A DNA stretch of 64,000 nucleotides from the NCBI GenBank assembly GCA_021773795.1, contig JAJFJT010000022.1, forward strand, positions 1 through 64,000, in the 5' to 3' direction. The notes under the pieces are model-generated. The model was not told the DNA's origin and did not search any database. It saw nothing but the letters and a program-made list of their open reading frames with translations. The position numbers and the translations under genes are program-made. Below are positions 28,736-37,936 of the stretch, piece after piece; position 1 is the first letter of the stretch; every line of letters begins with the position of its first letter. Source of the DNA: Gammaproteobacteria bacterium. GTDB taxonomy: Bacteria; Pseudomonadota; Gammaproteobacteria; HK1.

Positions 28736-29242
28736 ATGCCCCAAAGCCAAATCCTTAGCCGCCTGGCCATCATCTTGCTGTGCCTCGCTACCCTTTCCGC
28801 CTGTGGATTCAGTCTGCGTGGTCGCGCGCCCCTGCCCAGTGGTATCAACGCAGTTCACCTGCAGGCGGGTAGCGCCGCCCTGCGCAACCACTTGCGGCTT
28901 GCCCTGGAGGCCAATGGCGCCCGCATCGTAGTGGAGAAAAAGACCGCGGATGCCACCCTGATCATCGCCGCGGAGTCTTTCGATCGACGCGTCCTCGCGG
29001 TGGATCCGGGCACCGGCAAGTCCCGGGAATTCGAGCTTGTCTACAATCTCAATTTCCACTTCAGTGGGCGTGATGGCAAGGCGCTGCTAGCGACACAACA
29101 ACTCAAACTTCGCCGCGACTTCGTTTTTGATGACGATGCCGTGATCGGCAAGAGCCGTGAAGAAGGGGTGTTGATCGAGGAGATGCGCCGTGACGCTGCC
29201 AGCCAAATTATGCGACGTCTATCAGCCCTCGCCCGCAACTAA
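28736..29242 (+). CDS. lptE: LPS-assembly lipoprotein LptE
   Basis: A short signal peptide ends in the lipobox LSAC, so the mature protein is a lipoprotein that begins with cysteine. The sequence CGFSLRGRAPLPSGI after it is the LptE start. LptE plugs the LptD barrel in the outer membrane and helps insert lipopolysaccharide. At 168 residues from the ATG at 28736 it is of normal size; a TTG at 28709 that overlaps the leuS stop would add nine residues and is less likely. The operon is leuS-lptE-holA, with 17 bases to holA. Confidence 0.93.
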   Translation: MPQSQILSRLAIILLCLATLSACGFSLRGRAPLPSGINAVHLQAGSAALRNHLRLALEANGARIVVEKKTADATLIIAAESFDRRVLAVDPGTGKSREFELVYNLNFHFSGRDGKALLATQQLKLRRDFVFDDDAVIGKSREEGVLIEEMRRDAASQIMRRLSALARN

Positions 29243-29259
29243 CTGCCTGTCAGGTACTA

Positions 29260-30279
29260 GTGCAACTCAAACCGGAGCAACTGCCGCAACACCTTTCCCG
29301 CCCCCTCGCAGCGGTCTATATCGTCAGCGGCGATGAGCCCCTGCAGCTTACCGAAGCCGCCGATGCCATACGTGCTGCCGCGCGCGCCCAGGGCTTTTCC
29401 GAGCGTATCATTTTCAACATCGATAAGAAGTTCGGCTGGGATAGCCTCGCCACCGAGGCCGCTAATTTGTCCCTGTTTTCCCAAAAAAAACTCATCGAAC
29501 TGCGCATGGCCCAACCACGGCCCGGAAAAGTCGGGGGTCAGGCCCTGCGTGATTACGTTGCCCAGACCGATAGCGATAAGCTGCTGCTCATCAGCACCGG
29601 TAGAATCGATGCCCGCACCCGCCAGACCCAATGGTGCCGTGCTCTGGAGCGCGCAGGTGTCAGCGTGGCGGTATGGCCCGTCGAAGCCAGTAGACTCCCA
29701 GGCTGGATCGGTCAACGTGCCGCCCGTCAGGGCCTGAGCCTTGACCCCGAAGCCACCCGGTTGCTGGCGGAACGCTTTGAAGGAAACCTCTTTGCCTGCG
29801 CCCAGGAGCTGGAAAAACTCGGCCTGCGCCATGGCAAAAACCCCATCGGTGTCCGTGAGGTACTCGGCGGTGGCAGCGAAGGTGCGCGCTTTGATGGCTT
29901 CGATCTGCTCGAATACAGCTTTGCCGGTAATGCAGCACGTAGCCTGCGGGTACTCAACGGGCTGAAGGAGGAGGGGATCGAGGCATTGCTAATTTTGGGT
30001 TCACTGACTTGGGGAATCCGTGAAATGGCCCTCTTCGCCGGAGCCATGGAGCGCGGCGACCCCCTGGAACGCCTGCTGGATCGCTCGCCCGCCTGGAGCA
30101 GACGTCGCGCCGCAGTGCAATGCGTGCTGGGGCGACATCCCCGTAAACAATGGTGGCAAATGCTGCGCTTTGCGGGTCAGGTAGACCGCAGCCTCAAAAC
30201 CGGCGACCATGAGAAAGGGTGGGAGCTACTGACACGCCTTAGCCTGATGCTCTGTAGTCTAGGAGTCTGTCGGACTTAG
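29260..30279 (+). CDS. holA: DNA polymerase III delta subunit, tail rewritten by a repeat element
   Basis: The sequence fits HolA: QLPQHLSRPLAAVYIVSGDEPL at the start, EIRAAARAQGF-type helices, FDLLEYSFAGNAARSL in the middle and QVDRSLKTG near the end. The subunit opens the beta clamp within the clamp loader. The start is a GTG at 29260. The last five residues (GVCRT) and the stop codon are encoded by the left inverted-repeat end of the element at 30262, so the natural tail was replaced when the element inserted; the core fold is complete. It is the last gene of leuS-lptE-holA. Confidence 0.93.
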   Translation: MQLKPEQLPQHLSRPLAAVYIVSGDEPLQLTEAADAIRAAARAQGFSERIIFNIDKKFGWDSLATEAANLSLFSQKKLIELRMAQPRPGKVGGQALRDYVAQTDSDKLLLISTGRIDARTRQTQWCRALERAGVSVAVWPVEASRLPGWIGQRAARQGLSLDPEATRLLAERFEGNLFACAQELEKLGLRHGKNPIGVREVLGGGSEGARFDGFDLLEYSFAGNAARSLRVLNGLKEEGIEALLILGSLTWGIREMALFAGAMERGDPLERLLDRSPAWSRRRAAVQCVLGRHPRKQWWQMLRFAGQVDRSLKTGDHEKGWELLTRLSLMLCSLGVCRT

Positions 30280-30422
30280 GACTGCTCTACTGCGGAAAAG
30301 CCATTTTGGCCATATTTCTCGCTCCTTTTCGTCTAATAGCTCGGTTATTATCCTCAAATGACCGAAAAATCTGTCTCAAAATGACTTCCCCTCGCTACGA
30401 GAGCCTAAATCCGACAGGCTCC
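30262..30422. repeat. 161-bp inverted-repeat element, family D
   Basis: The ends are 19-bp inverted repeats with three mismatches: GGAGTCTGTCGGACTTAGG (30262-30280) against the reverse of CCTAAATCCGACAGGCTCC (30404-30422). The interior is AT-rich without an ORF. The left end runs into holA and supplies its stop. A lone sequence very like one end (GGAGCCTGTCGAATTCAGG) lies at 48401-48419. I see no clear target duplication. Confidence 0.72.
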
Positions 30423-30479
30423 GAGCGATAATGCCGTATAATCTTCAGCCTTGAATAAGGCCGATACCACAGATTCCTA

Positions 30480-31730
30480 ATGGATATTTCCAGCTACATG
30501 CACACCCTGGGCGAGCACGCCCGGCTTGCCTCCCGGACACTCGCCGCCGCCAGTACCGGACAGAAAAATGCTGCCCTGCACGCCATCGCACGGGCCATTG
30601 AGAATGGCAGAGCCAGCTTGCTGGCCGCCAATACCAAAGATCTGGAAGCAGGCCAGCATCTCGACGGTGCCATGCGGGACCGGTTAACGCTCAATGATAT
30701 CCGCATACAGGGCATGGCCGATGGCATCCGCCAGGTAGCGGAACTGCCAGATCCCATCGGCGCCATCAATCAGCTCAATTACCGCCCCTCGGGGATCCAG
30801 GTGGGACGCATGCGCGTACCGCTCGGAGTCATCGGTATCATTTATGAATCCCGTCCTAACGTCACCGCGGACGCCGCGGCGCTATGCCTGAAATCCGGTA
30901 ATGCCGCCATCCTGCGGGGTGGCTCCGAGGCGGTGCATTCCAATCGGGCCATCGCCACCTGCATCCAGAAAGGCCTGGAGGAAGTCGGGCTTCCACGTAC
31001 CGCGGTGCAGGTGGTGGAAACCACCGATCGCGAGGCGGTGGGGCATCTGGTCCGGGCCAAGGAACATGTCGACGTCATCGTGCCACGGGGTGGCAAGGGT
31101 CTCATTGAACTGGTGAGCCGCGAGGCGACGGTACCGGTGATCAAACATCTGGACGGCATCTGCCACGTCTATATCGACGACCGGGCGGACTGGGACAAGG
31201 CGATACGCATCGCCATCAATGCCAAGACCCACCGCTACGGTGTCTGCAATGCTATGGAAACCCTGCTCATTGCCCGGGATGCGGTAGCACAAGTACTACC
31301 AGAGCTTGATCGACGCTACCGTGAGCTTGGCGTGGAACTCCGTGGTTGTGCGGAAACCTGTGGTCAGTTAAGCGATATCGGGGCCGCCAGCGAGGCCGAC
31401 TGGGATACCGAGTATCTCGCCCCGATTCTCAGTATCCGTATCGTTGATGGCCTGGAGCAGGCCATCAAGCATATCAATACCCACAGCTCTCAGCATACCG
31501 ATGCCATCATTACCGAGGATTTCAGCCGTGCACGACGCTTTCTCAGCGCGGTGGATTCCAGCTCGGTGATGGTCAATGCCTCAACCCGTTTCGCCGATGG
31601 CTTTGAGTATGGCCTCGGAGCGGAGATCGGTATCAGCACGGATAAAATCCATGCCCGTGGTCCGGTGGGGCTGGAGGGCCTGACCTCGGAAAAGTACATC
31701 GTTCTCGGTGATGGCCACATCCGAGAGTGA
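30480..31730 (+). CDS. proA: gamma-glutamyl phosphate reductase
   Basis: At 416 residues it matches ProA throughout: [27 protein letters not shown], the catalytic-cysteine region [12 protein letters not shown], and [25 protein letters not shown] near the end. It reduces gamma-glutamyl phosphate to glutamate semialdehyde with NADPH, the second step of proline synthesis. proB is not in the window. A family D repeat lies before the gene and a family E repeat after it, so it was probably part of a nearby operon broken up by these insertions. Confidence 0.97.
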   Translation: MDISSYMHTLGEHARLASRTLAAASTGQKNAALHAIARAIENGRASLLAANTKDLEAGQHLDGAMRDRLTLNDIRIQGMADGIRQVAELPDPIGAINQLNYRPSGIQVGRMRVPLGVIGIIYESRPNVTADAAALCLKSGNAAILRGGSEAVHSNRAIATCIQKGLEEVGLPRTAVQVVETTDREAVGHLVRAKEHVDVIVPRGGKGLIELVSREATVPVIKHLDGICHVYIDDRADWDKAIRIAINAKTHRYGVCNAMETLLIARDAVAQVLPELDRRYRELGVELRGCAETCGQLSDIGAASEADWDTEYLAPILSIRIVDGLEQAIKHINTHSSQHTDAIITEDFSRARRFLSAVDSSSVMVNASTRFADGFEYGLGAEIGISTDKIHARGPVGLEGLTSEKYIVLGDGHIRE

Positions 31731-31758
31731 CCACTCACTTTGTATTTATACGTGGGTG

Positions 31759-31897
31759 CAGGCTGTTGAAAGAGGTTCAGGCGAGTGCAAGACAAGGCAA
31801 AAATTGGCGAAAAGGCGGAATTTACAAATAGTAAATGAGCATTTTGAGCCGATTTTTAACGCAGTATGGTGCCGAATGAAGGTTTTTCAACAGCCTG
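31759..31897. repeat. 139-bp inverted-repeat element, family E
   Basis: Ends CAGGCTGTTGAA (31759-31770) and TTCAACAGCCTG (31886-31897) are perfect 12-bp inverted repeats. The centre has GGCGAAAAGGCGG and the palindrome TTTACAAATAGTAAA. It sits between proA and nadD, ending 19 bases before the TTG start of nadD, so it supplies most of the nadD upstream sequence. I see no transposase or target duplication. Confidence 0.72.
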
Positions 31898-31916
31898 TTA
31901 GCGAGGCACTCTCCCC

Positions 31917-32558
31917 TTGCCACTAATCGGTCTACTCGGCGGTACCTTCGACCCGATACACTGCGGCCATCTACGCCTCGCCATCGAAATGAAGGAGCAA
32001 CTTGGGCTTTCCCGGGTGCTGCTTATCCCTGCTCATCTGCCACCGCATCGGGATACCCCGCAAGTGGATGCACCTACCCGCCTTGCGCTGGTCCGTGCCG
32101 CCATCGACGGCATTCCCGGACTCGAGGTTGACGACCGTGAGCTACAACGGGCAGAGGCGTCTTACACCATTGAAACCCTGCGCTCACTGCATGGGGAGCA
32201 CCCCGGACAACGTTATTGCCTGTTGCTCGGCATGGATGCATTTTGCCACTTCAATAGCTGGTATCAATGGCAAGATATACTGCAGTTTTGTCACCTGGGT
32301 ATTGCGGGACGCCCCGGCTCAAGCCGTCCACAGGCTGGCCCGGTGGCAAAGCTGCTGGCACATTCTCAAATCAACGAGGTTGCAGGGCTAGATACCACTC
32401 CCGCAGGTAAAATTATCATCCGGGAAATTCCGGCACTGGAGATATCCGCCACTGGAATTCGCCAAAACATCGCCACTAAGCGCACTATCAGCTTTCTGGT
32501 ACCCCCCAAAGTTCAACAAATAATTCGCGAGAAATGGTTATATCAAGATGCAAAGTAA
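31917..32558 (+). CDS. nadD: nicotinate-nucleotide adenylyltransferase
   Basis: The HxGH-type nucleotidyltransferase signature appears as GLLGGTFDPIHCGHLRLA (residues 5-22). SxTG-like EISATGIRQNI near the end carries the second substrate site. NadD makes deamido-NAD from nicotinate mononucleotide and ATP. The start is the TTG at 31917 because the conserved first strand begins there; no ATG or GTG in frame fits, and there is only a weak GAGG upstream. Its end overlaps rsfS by 11 bases. It is the first gene of nadD-rsfS-rlmH-maf. Confidence 0.95.
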   Translation: MPLIGLLGGTFDPIHCGHLRLAIEMKEQLGLSRVLLIPAHLPPHRDTPQVDAPTRLALVRAAIDGIPGLEVDDRELQRAEASYTIETLRSLHGEHPGQRYCLLLGMDAFCHFNSWYQWQDILQFCHLGIAGRPGSSRPQAGPVAKLLAHSQINEVAGLDTTPAGKIIIREIPALEISATGIRQNIATKRTISFLVPPKVQQIIREKWLYQDAK

Positions 32559-32907
32559 TGAATTGAAAGACCTGGCCATTCAAGCCCTAAAAGATCTCAA
32601 AGCCAATGATATTCAGGTGATGGATGTACGCAAACTCACCTCCATCACTGATTACATGATCATTGCCAGCGGGCGCGCCGATCGCCATGCCAAGGCCATC
32701 GCAGAAAACGTGGTCATGGAGGCCAAGCATGCGGGTGAAGCTCCGCTCGGAGTAGAAGGGCTACAGGAAGGTCGCTGGGTGCTGGTGGATCTGGGCGATG
32801 TGGTGGTCCACGTGATGGCACCCGAAACTCGTGAGTTCTACAAGCTGGAAAATCTCTGGTCCGAAGATAACAAACATCGAAAACCACTACCCGAGGAATC
32901 AGTCTAG
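32548..32907 (+). CDS. rsfS: ribosomal silencing factor RsfS
   Basis: This 119-aa Iojap-family protein has KLTSITDYMIIASGRADRHAKAIAENV and EGLQEGRWVLVDLGDVVVHVM, the family's diagnostic blocks. RsfS binds ribosomal protein uL14 and keeps the large subunit from joining the small one when nutrients are short. It overlaps nadD by 11 bases and precedes rlmH by 6, so it belongs to the same operon. Confidence 0.96.
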   Translation: MQSNELKDLAIQALKDLKANDIQVMDVRKLTSITDYMIIASGRADRHAKAIAENVVMEAKHAGEAPLGVEGLQEGRWVLVDLGDVVVHVMAPETREFYKLENLWSEDNKHRKPLPEESV

Positions 32908-32913
32908 GCCCAC

Positions 32914-33384
32914 ATGCGCTTTGACCTCATCACTGTAGGCGAGCGTCAGCCAAAGTGGGTGGACTCGGGTTTTGATGAGTATGCACGCCGGCTCACCGGT
33001 GGCTGGCGGCTCAAGCTGGTTACCGTCGCCGCCGCAAGGCGTAACAAGGGGCGTTCCGAGGCGAAGCTACGGGCAGAGGAGGGCAAACGGCTGCTGGCCG
33101 CGATACCGCGGGATGCCCGGGTCATTGCCCTTGATGCCGACGGGCAGAGCTGCAGCAATGAAGCCTTAGCTGACAAATTTCGCCCGTGGATGATCGATAG
33201 TCGGCCAGTGGCACTATTTATAGGCGGGGCCGATGGCCTCGCACCCGCTTGTATGGAGCGCGCAGATTTTCGCTGGTCACTGTCGCCGCTAATTTTCCCT
33301 CACGGTCTGGTGCGGATCATGGTGGCGGAGCAAATCTATCGGAGCTGGTCGATCATTAACGGCCATCCCTATCACCGCGGATGA
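32914..33384 (+). CDS. rlmH: 23S rRNA pseudouridine-1915 N3-methyltransferase
   Basis: At 156 residues it has the SPOUT trefoil-knot motifs FIGGADGLAP and SLSPLIFPHGLVRIMVAEQIYR, together with ALDADGQ. RlmH methylates pseudouridine 1915 in helix 69 of 23S rRNA using S-adenosylmethionine. Its stop overlaps the maf start as ATGA (33381-33384), which gives translational coupling. Confidence 0.97.
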   Translation: MRFDLITVGERQPKWVDSGFDEYARRLTGGWRLKLVTVAAARRNKGRSEAKLRAEEGKRLLAAIPRDARVIALDADGQSCSNEALADKFRPWMIDSRPVALFIGGADGLAPACMERADFRWSLSPLIFPHGLVRIMVAEQIYRSWSIINGHPYHRG

Positions 33385-33995
33385 AGCCCCCGGTTATCTA
33401 TCTGGCCTCATGCTCGCCGCGCCGCCACGAGCTACTGGCCCAGCTGGGAATCGCCTTCGAGAGTCTGGCCTTTGAGATCCCTGAAGTGCAGCAGGCCAGC
33501 GAAAGTCCCGAGCACTTTGTCCGCCGCATGGCCATGGAAAAGGCGCGTGAAGGCCAGCGCCAACTTCCTGCTGCCACAATGACCACACCGGTCCTCGGCG
33601 CCGATACCATCGTGGTACTCAATGAAACCGTGTTCGGAAAACCTGCGAATCGCCAGCAGGCAGAGCAACAACTGAGCCGGCTCTCAGGCCAACGCCACCA
33701 GGTTATTACCGCCGTCGCCTTGCGCGCAGCAAAGCGTGAAGCCGTCCGCGTGAGTACCACCACGGTCTGGTTTCGCGAACTCCGGGCCAGCGAATACCAC
33801 GCCTATTGCGCTACTGAAGAGCCCTTGGACAAGGCCGGAAGTTACGCCATCCAGGGCCTCGCCGCCGCCTTTATTCGGCGCATCGACGGCAGCTACTCCG
33901 GCGTCATGGGGCTACCGTTATACGAAACAGCAGAGCTACTGGCCGAGTTTGGTCTTGGGGTATTCAATACGATGAATAGCAACCAACCCGCATGA
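33381..33995 (+). CDS. Maf-family nucleotide pyrophosphatase
   Basis: The N-terminal LASCSPRRHELLAQLGI and the later VLGADTIVVL and KAGSYAIQGLAAAFIRRIDGSYSGVMGLP are the Maf signature. At 204 residues it is full length. Maf proteins hydrolyse modified or canonical nucleoside triphosphates to the monophosphate; the E/D/Q choices that split dTTP/UTP from 7-methyl-GTP enzymes are not assigned here. It overlaps rlmH and, at 33992-33995, the next gene as ATGA. Confidence 0.92.
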   Translation: MKPPVIYLASCSPRRHELLAQLGIAFESLAFEIPEVQQASESPEHFVRRMAMEKAREGQRQLPAATMTTPVLGADTIVVLNETVFGKPANRQQAEQQLSRLSGQRHQVITAVALRAAKREAVRVSTTTVWFRELRASEYHAYCATEEPLDKAGSYAIQGLAAAFIRRIDGSYSGVMGLPLYETAELLAEFGLGVFNTMNSNQPA

Positions 33996-34627
33996 TTAAT
34001 AGCCCGCAAAAATTATGGCAGGCCCTGTATACCAACGACAAGCTGCGGGTACGGATAAAACATTATATCGCCCTGACCGGGGTGTTGTTGTTATTCCTTA
34101 ACGGGCTGCTATTTATCCGTGGCTTACAAAGCCTGGAGGCAATGGATGCCGCCGAAACCAGACGCCTTGCCGAAATTGCCCGCGATACCCTGCTCACAGA
34201 TCTGGCCTCGGCAACACTTATGAAGATGCCTCTGGCAACTGGCATGGACACGCCCACAGCACTCATTGCCATGTCCGCCTACGCCAAACACCGCAAGTTT
34301 CTACTGCGAGTGGATGCCAAAAACCTGGCTAAAACCAGATCATCCTCACCTTATCTTGCGCACGCTCAAGCCTGTGATGATGCCACGCTGCAGGCCCTTG
34401 GCGAGGCTCATCCGCTATTCCTCGCCCACCTCCCCTGCCAGATTGTTGTGCTTGAAATTCCGGGTCAGGGGCTATGGCTTGCCACCCTGGATCCCGAACG
34501 TTTGCTTTCCGGTGGCCATAGCCTAAACCCGCGGCATCAGGCTCTGGTACGCAGCATCAAGGCTCGGCTACTCGGCCTCATGGCCGCCGGCTCGGGGCAA
34601 CCTCCACCACCGGATCCTATGCCTTAA
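33992..34627 (+). CDS. hypothetical single-helix membrane protein coupled to maf, 211 aa
   Basis: I do not recognise a family. One strong hydrophobic segment lies at about residues 26-44, followed by a long mixed domain with a Leu-rich end and a proline-rich tail (PPPPDPMP). It probably sits with the N-terminus in the cytoplasm and the rest outside or as a signal anchor. The ATG overlaps the maf stop, so it is translated with maf. A strong terminator follows at 34667-34698, which ends the nadD-rsfS-rlmH-maf-orf operon. Confidence 0.7.
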   Translation: MINSPQKLWQALYTNDKLRVRIKHYIALTGVLLLFLNGLLFIRGLQSLEAMDAAETRRLAEIARDTLLTDLASATLMKMPLATGMDTPTALIAMSAYAKHRKFLLRVDAKNLAKTRSSSPYLAHAQACDDATLQALGEAHPLFLAHLPCQIVVLEIPGQGLWLATLDPERLLSGGHSLNPRHQALVRSIKARLLGLMAAGSGQPPPPDPMP

Positions 34628-34666
34628 AGATAATTTTCAGAATGGTAATAGGAACCAGACACGCAT

Positions 34667-34698
34667 AAAAAAAGGCCAGCATGACGCTGGCCTTTTTT
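34667..34698. terminator. bidirectional terminator between the maf operon and hppA
   Basis: A run of A, then GGCCAGC (34674-34680), a five-base loop, GCTGGCC (34686-34692) and a run of T. A-rich on one side and T-rich on the other, it can end both the plus-strand maf operon and the minus-strand hppA transcript. Confidence 0.9.
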
Positions 34699-34738
34699 CG
34701 TTTACTAGCAACCGCTAGGTCACCAGCAATTTCCCACC

Positions 34739-36748
34739 TTAGATAATCGGCACAATCAAGAGAGCAACAATATTGATGATCTTGATCAGCGGATTAATGG
34801 CCGGACCGGCAGTGTCCTTGTAGGGGTCGCCTACGGTGTCACCGGTTACCGCCGCGCGATGCGCATCGGAACCCTTGCCGCCCAAGGCACCATCCTCGAT
34901 GTACTTTTTGGTGTTATCCCAAGCGCCACCACCGGCGGTCATGGAGATAGCAACAAACAGACCGGTGACAATGGTACCTACCAGCATGCCACCCAAAGCC
35001 GCTGGACCGAGCAGCAAACCGACCACCACCGGTGCCACCACAGGCAACAGGGAAGGAACGACCATTTCCTTAATTGCCGACTTGGTCAGCAAGTCCACAG
35101 TCAGGGAATAATCCGGCTTTTCACTGCCATCCATAATGCCCTTGATTTCCCGGAACTGACGCCGCACCTCATTCACCACGGAACCCGCAGCACGCCCCAC
35201 CGCCTCCATCGCCATAGCGCCGAAGAGATAAGGAATCAGGCCGCCAATAAAGAGGCCAATGATTATGTCCGGATTGGAGAGGTCAAAGTCAACATGTATG
35301 CCATTATGCTCAAGCGTGTGGCGGTAATCGGCAAACAACACAAGTGCCGCAAGACCGGCGGAGCCAATGGCATAACCCTTGGTCACCGCCTTGGTGGTGT
35401 TACCTACGGCGTCCATGGGGTCCGTAATACCGTCACGAATTTCCTTTGGCAGATTGGCCATTTCGGCGATGCCACCAGCGTTATCGGTGATCGGACCGTA
35501 AGCGTCCAGGGCCACGATGATACCGGTCATGGACAACATGGAGGTGGCCGCAACCGCGATGCCATAGAGACCCGCCCAGTCGTAGGTCAGCCAGATGCTG
35601 GCACAGACCGCGAGTACGGGCAGCGCTGTCGCCTTCATGGAAATACCCAAACCCGCAATGATGGCGGTGGCATGACCCGTGGTACAGGCCTCGGCAATGG
35701 TACGTACCGGCTTGAACTCCGTGGAGGTGTAATACTCGGTGATGTACACCATGGCACCGGTCAGGGCCAAACCAACCAGACCACAAGCGAATAGCGCCAT
35801 GACGGAATACTGCCCATTGTCACCCATGACATAGGAAGTCACCGGATAGTAAGCAGCACCAGCCAGCACACCGGCCACGGCCAAACCGCGGTAAAGCGCC
35901 TTCATGATGTTGTCGTCGTCTCCGGTCCTGACGAAAAACACGCCAATGATGGAAGCGATGATGGAGACCCCGCCCAGCACCAGCGGATAGAGCGCAGCAG
36001 TAGCCGCCATATCCTTGAATACCAGGGTGCCGAGCAACATGGTGGCAATGATGGTCACCGCATAGGTTTCAAACAAGTCGGCAGCCATACCAGCACAGTC
36101 ACCCACATTGTCACCCACATTATCGGCAATCACCGCCGGGTTGCGGGGGTCATCCTCAGGAATGCCAGCCTCTTGCTTGCCCACCAAGTCGGCGCCCACA
36201 TCCGCGCCCTTGGTGAAGATACCGCCACCAAGTCGAGCAAAGATGGAGATAAGGGAACCGCCGAAGCCGAAGCCAAGCATCGGCCCCATCACGTCGCCAC
36301 CCGGATTCATCTTCAGGAGCACGGCATAGTAGCCGGCAACACCGAGCAGGCCGAGGCCTACCACCAGAAAACCGGTGATGGCACCACCACGGAAGGCAAT
36401 CTGCACGGCCGGGGCAAGGCCGTCATGGGCCGCCTGAGCGGTACGAATGTTGGCGCGTACGGAGATATACATGCCGATAAAGCCGGCGGCAGCGGAAAGC
36501 ACTGCGCCCAATGCAAAGCCAATGGCCGTTTGCCACTCCAGCATAAAGCCGAGGATAACGAACAACACGACACCCACATATGCAACCGTCGTATATTGCC
36601 GGTTCATGTACGCTGCGGCGCCCTCTTGAACAGCAGTGGCAATTTCGCGCATCCGATCGTTGCCAGTAGGCTTGGCCAAGATCCAGGAAATCGAGACCGC
36701 CCCGTAGATGAGTGCGGCAACCGCACACAGCAAGGCAAAAGCAAGCAT
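34739..36748 (-). CDS. hppA: K+-independent H+-translocating pyrophosphatase
   Basis: This 669-aa protein has about 16 membrane helices and the pyrophosphatase motifs [38 protein letters not shown] and the C-terminal [20 protein letters not shown]. It uses pyrophosphate hydrolysis to pump protons across the inner membrane. [10 protein letters not shown] carries the lysine that replaces the K+ in the K+-independent class (the K+-dependent class has alanine there), as in Rhodospirillum rubrum. The leader upstream has several stacked hairpins (36758-36874). It is a single-gene transcript ending at the 34667 terminator. Confidence 0.97.
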   Translation of the reverse strand: MLAFALLCAVAALIYGAVSISWILAKPTGNDRMREIATAVQEGAAAYMNRQYTTVAYVGVVLFVILGFMLEWQTAIGFALGAVLSAAAGFIGMYISVRANIRTAQAAHDGLAPAVQIAFRGGAITGFLVVGLGLLGVAGYYAVLLKMNPGGDVMGPMLGFGFGGSLISIFARLGGGIFTKGADVGADLVGKQEAGIPEDDPRNPAVIADNVGDNVGDCAGMAADLFETYAVTIIATMLLGTLVFKDMAATAALYPLVLGGVSIIASIIGVFFVRTGDDDNIMKALYRGLAVAGVLAGAAYYPVTSYVMGDNGQYSVMALFACGLVGLALTGAMVYITEYYTSTEFKPVRTIAEACTTGHATAIIAGLGISMKATALPVLAVCASIWLTYDWAGLYGIAVAATSMLSMTGIIVALDAYGPITDNAGGIAEMANLPKEIRDGITDPMDAVGNTTKAVTKGYAIGSAGLAALVLFADYRHTLEHNGIHVDFDLSNPDIIIGLFIGGLIPYLFGAMAMEAVGRAAGSVVNEVRRQFREIKGIMDGSEKPDYSLTVDLLTKSAIKEMVVPSLLPVVAPVVVGLLLGPAALGGMLVGTIVTGLFVAISMTAGGGAWDNTKKYIEDGALGGKGSDAHRAAVTGDTVGDPYKDTAGPAINPLIKIINIVALLIVPII

Positions 36749-37108
36749 GAATATTCTCCCAAGTTAACGAATTTGGGACTCTTGAAAGTCCCTAGTTTTA
36801 ACTTGGCCGACTTGACCAAGTCGTTGAAATCAAACGATCTGACAACTACTTATTTGGGCACTTTCCGGCCCAAACTTTATGGCTTTCACCCCCAACACCC
36901 CGTCCCGCCACAACGGACCCGAAACCAGGAACGCCGAATCTATACAAGTTTGTGGTATTTTTCCCGGATTATTTAGGCTGGTGCGAGGCCAATAAACGGC
37001 GGCAATTGTAGCGGTTTTACAGGCGTCGGGAAAGGCGGATTGGGCACTAGGCTACTGATAAAATGAGCATATTCATCCACTTTTCACTCACAGCTATAGC
37101 ACAAAACC
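36749..37108. other. 360-bp divergent intergenic region (hppA / thiD)
   Basis: It separates hppA (minus) from thiD (plus). The half nearest hppA holds the four hairpins described separately. The rest (36875-37108) is pyrimidine-rich, then AT-rich ahead of thiD; I see no gene or repeat end in it. Confidence 0.6.
36758..36874 (-). promoter_or_regulatory. stacked hairpins in the hppA leader
   Basis: Four inverted repeats lie in 117 bases just upstream of hppA: CCCAA/TTGGG (36758-36777), GGGACT/AGTCCC (36775-36792), ACTTGG/CCAAGT (36801-36821) and TTTGGGC/GCCCAAA (36853-36874). The first two share the GGG at 36775-36777, so they cannot form together. The nearest to the start codon would also cover the region just before the ribosome site. 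Alternative folds in a leader suggest regulation of hppA; I know no match. Confidence 0.4.
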
Positions 37109-37936
37109 ATGACGCCACAGCCCCCCCAACCAAACCAACAGATTGCCCTTACCATCGCCGGCTCTGATGGCAGTGGCGGTGCTGGAATTCAGGCCGACCT
37201 AAAAACCTTCGCCGCCCTGGATGTCTATGGCGCCTCGGTCATCACCGTATTAACTGCCCAAAACACCCTGGGCATACGCGCCAGTGTGGCGATCGCTCCA
37301 GACTTTATCGGAACACAAATTAATGCCATCGGCGAGGATCTGGCGGTTAAGGCTACAAAAATCGGCATGCTCGGGAATGCGGATATTATTAGCGCAGTGG
37401 CCTTGGCGATTAGCTGCCACCAACTCGGCCCCCTGATACTGGACCCCATACTCGCAGCCACCACCGGAAGAAAATTGCTGAATAGCGAAGGCTTGCACGC
37501 CCTACGCGAGGAACTACTGCCCCGTACCAGCCTGCTCACTCCAAATCTGTATGAAGCCGGTATATTAGCCGGGCTACCCACACCACACGACGAGGCAGCC
37601 ATGCGTACGGTCGCCCGGACCCTGGCAGAGCTTGGTGCGGCCGCAGTATTGATCAAGGGCGGCCATCTGGGTGGCGAGCAATGTATCGATATCCTCTGGG
37701 ACGGTGAAAACTTTCATCGTTTCGCCTCGGCGCGCCTCCCCAGTCGCAATACCCACGGCACCGGTTGCACCCTGTCCGCCGCCATTACCGCCCTCTTAGC
37801 CCGCGGTCTTGATCTGGTTGCCGCAGTGGCCGAAGCCAAGACCTACCTGTATGGCGCCATTGCGGCGGCCGACACGCTGTCGGTAGGCAAGGGCAGTGGT
37901 CCACTACAGCATTTCTGGTCACGTTATACCCCTTAA
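37109..37936 (+). CDS. thiD: hydroxymethylpyrimidine/phosphomethylpyrimidine kinase
   Basis: At 275 residues it carries the ribokinase-fold ThiD signature: ALTIAGSDGSGGAGIQADLKTFAALDVYG at the start and the anion-hole/catalytic block SRNTHGTGCTLSAAITALLA near the end. It phosphorylates the pyrimidine half of thiamine twice. No TPP riboswitch is seen upstream, and no other thi gene lies beside it. The last four bases overlap the end of the convergent MFS gene. Confidence 0.96.
   Translation: MTPQPPQPNQQIALTIAGSDGSGGAGIQADLKTFAALDVYGASVITVLTAQNTLGIRASVAIAPDFIGTQINAIGEDLAVKATKIGMLGNADIISAVALAISCHQLGPLILDPILAATTGRKLLNSEGLHALREELLPRTSLLTPNLYEAGILAGLPTPHDEAAMRTVARTLAELGAAAVLIKGGHLGGEQCIDILWDGENFHRFASARLPSRNTHGTGCTLSAAITALLARGLDLVAAVAEAKTYLYGAIAAADTLSVGKGSGPLQHFWSRYTP

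Noticed and set aside
34859-35794. 311-residue open frame opposite to hppA
   Set aside because: Shadow of the repetitive, GC-rich membrane gene hppA.
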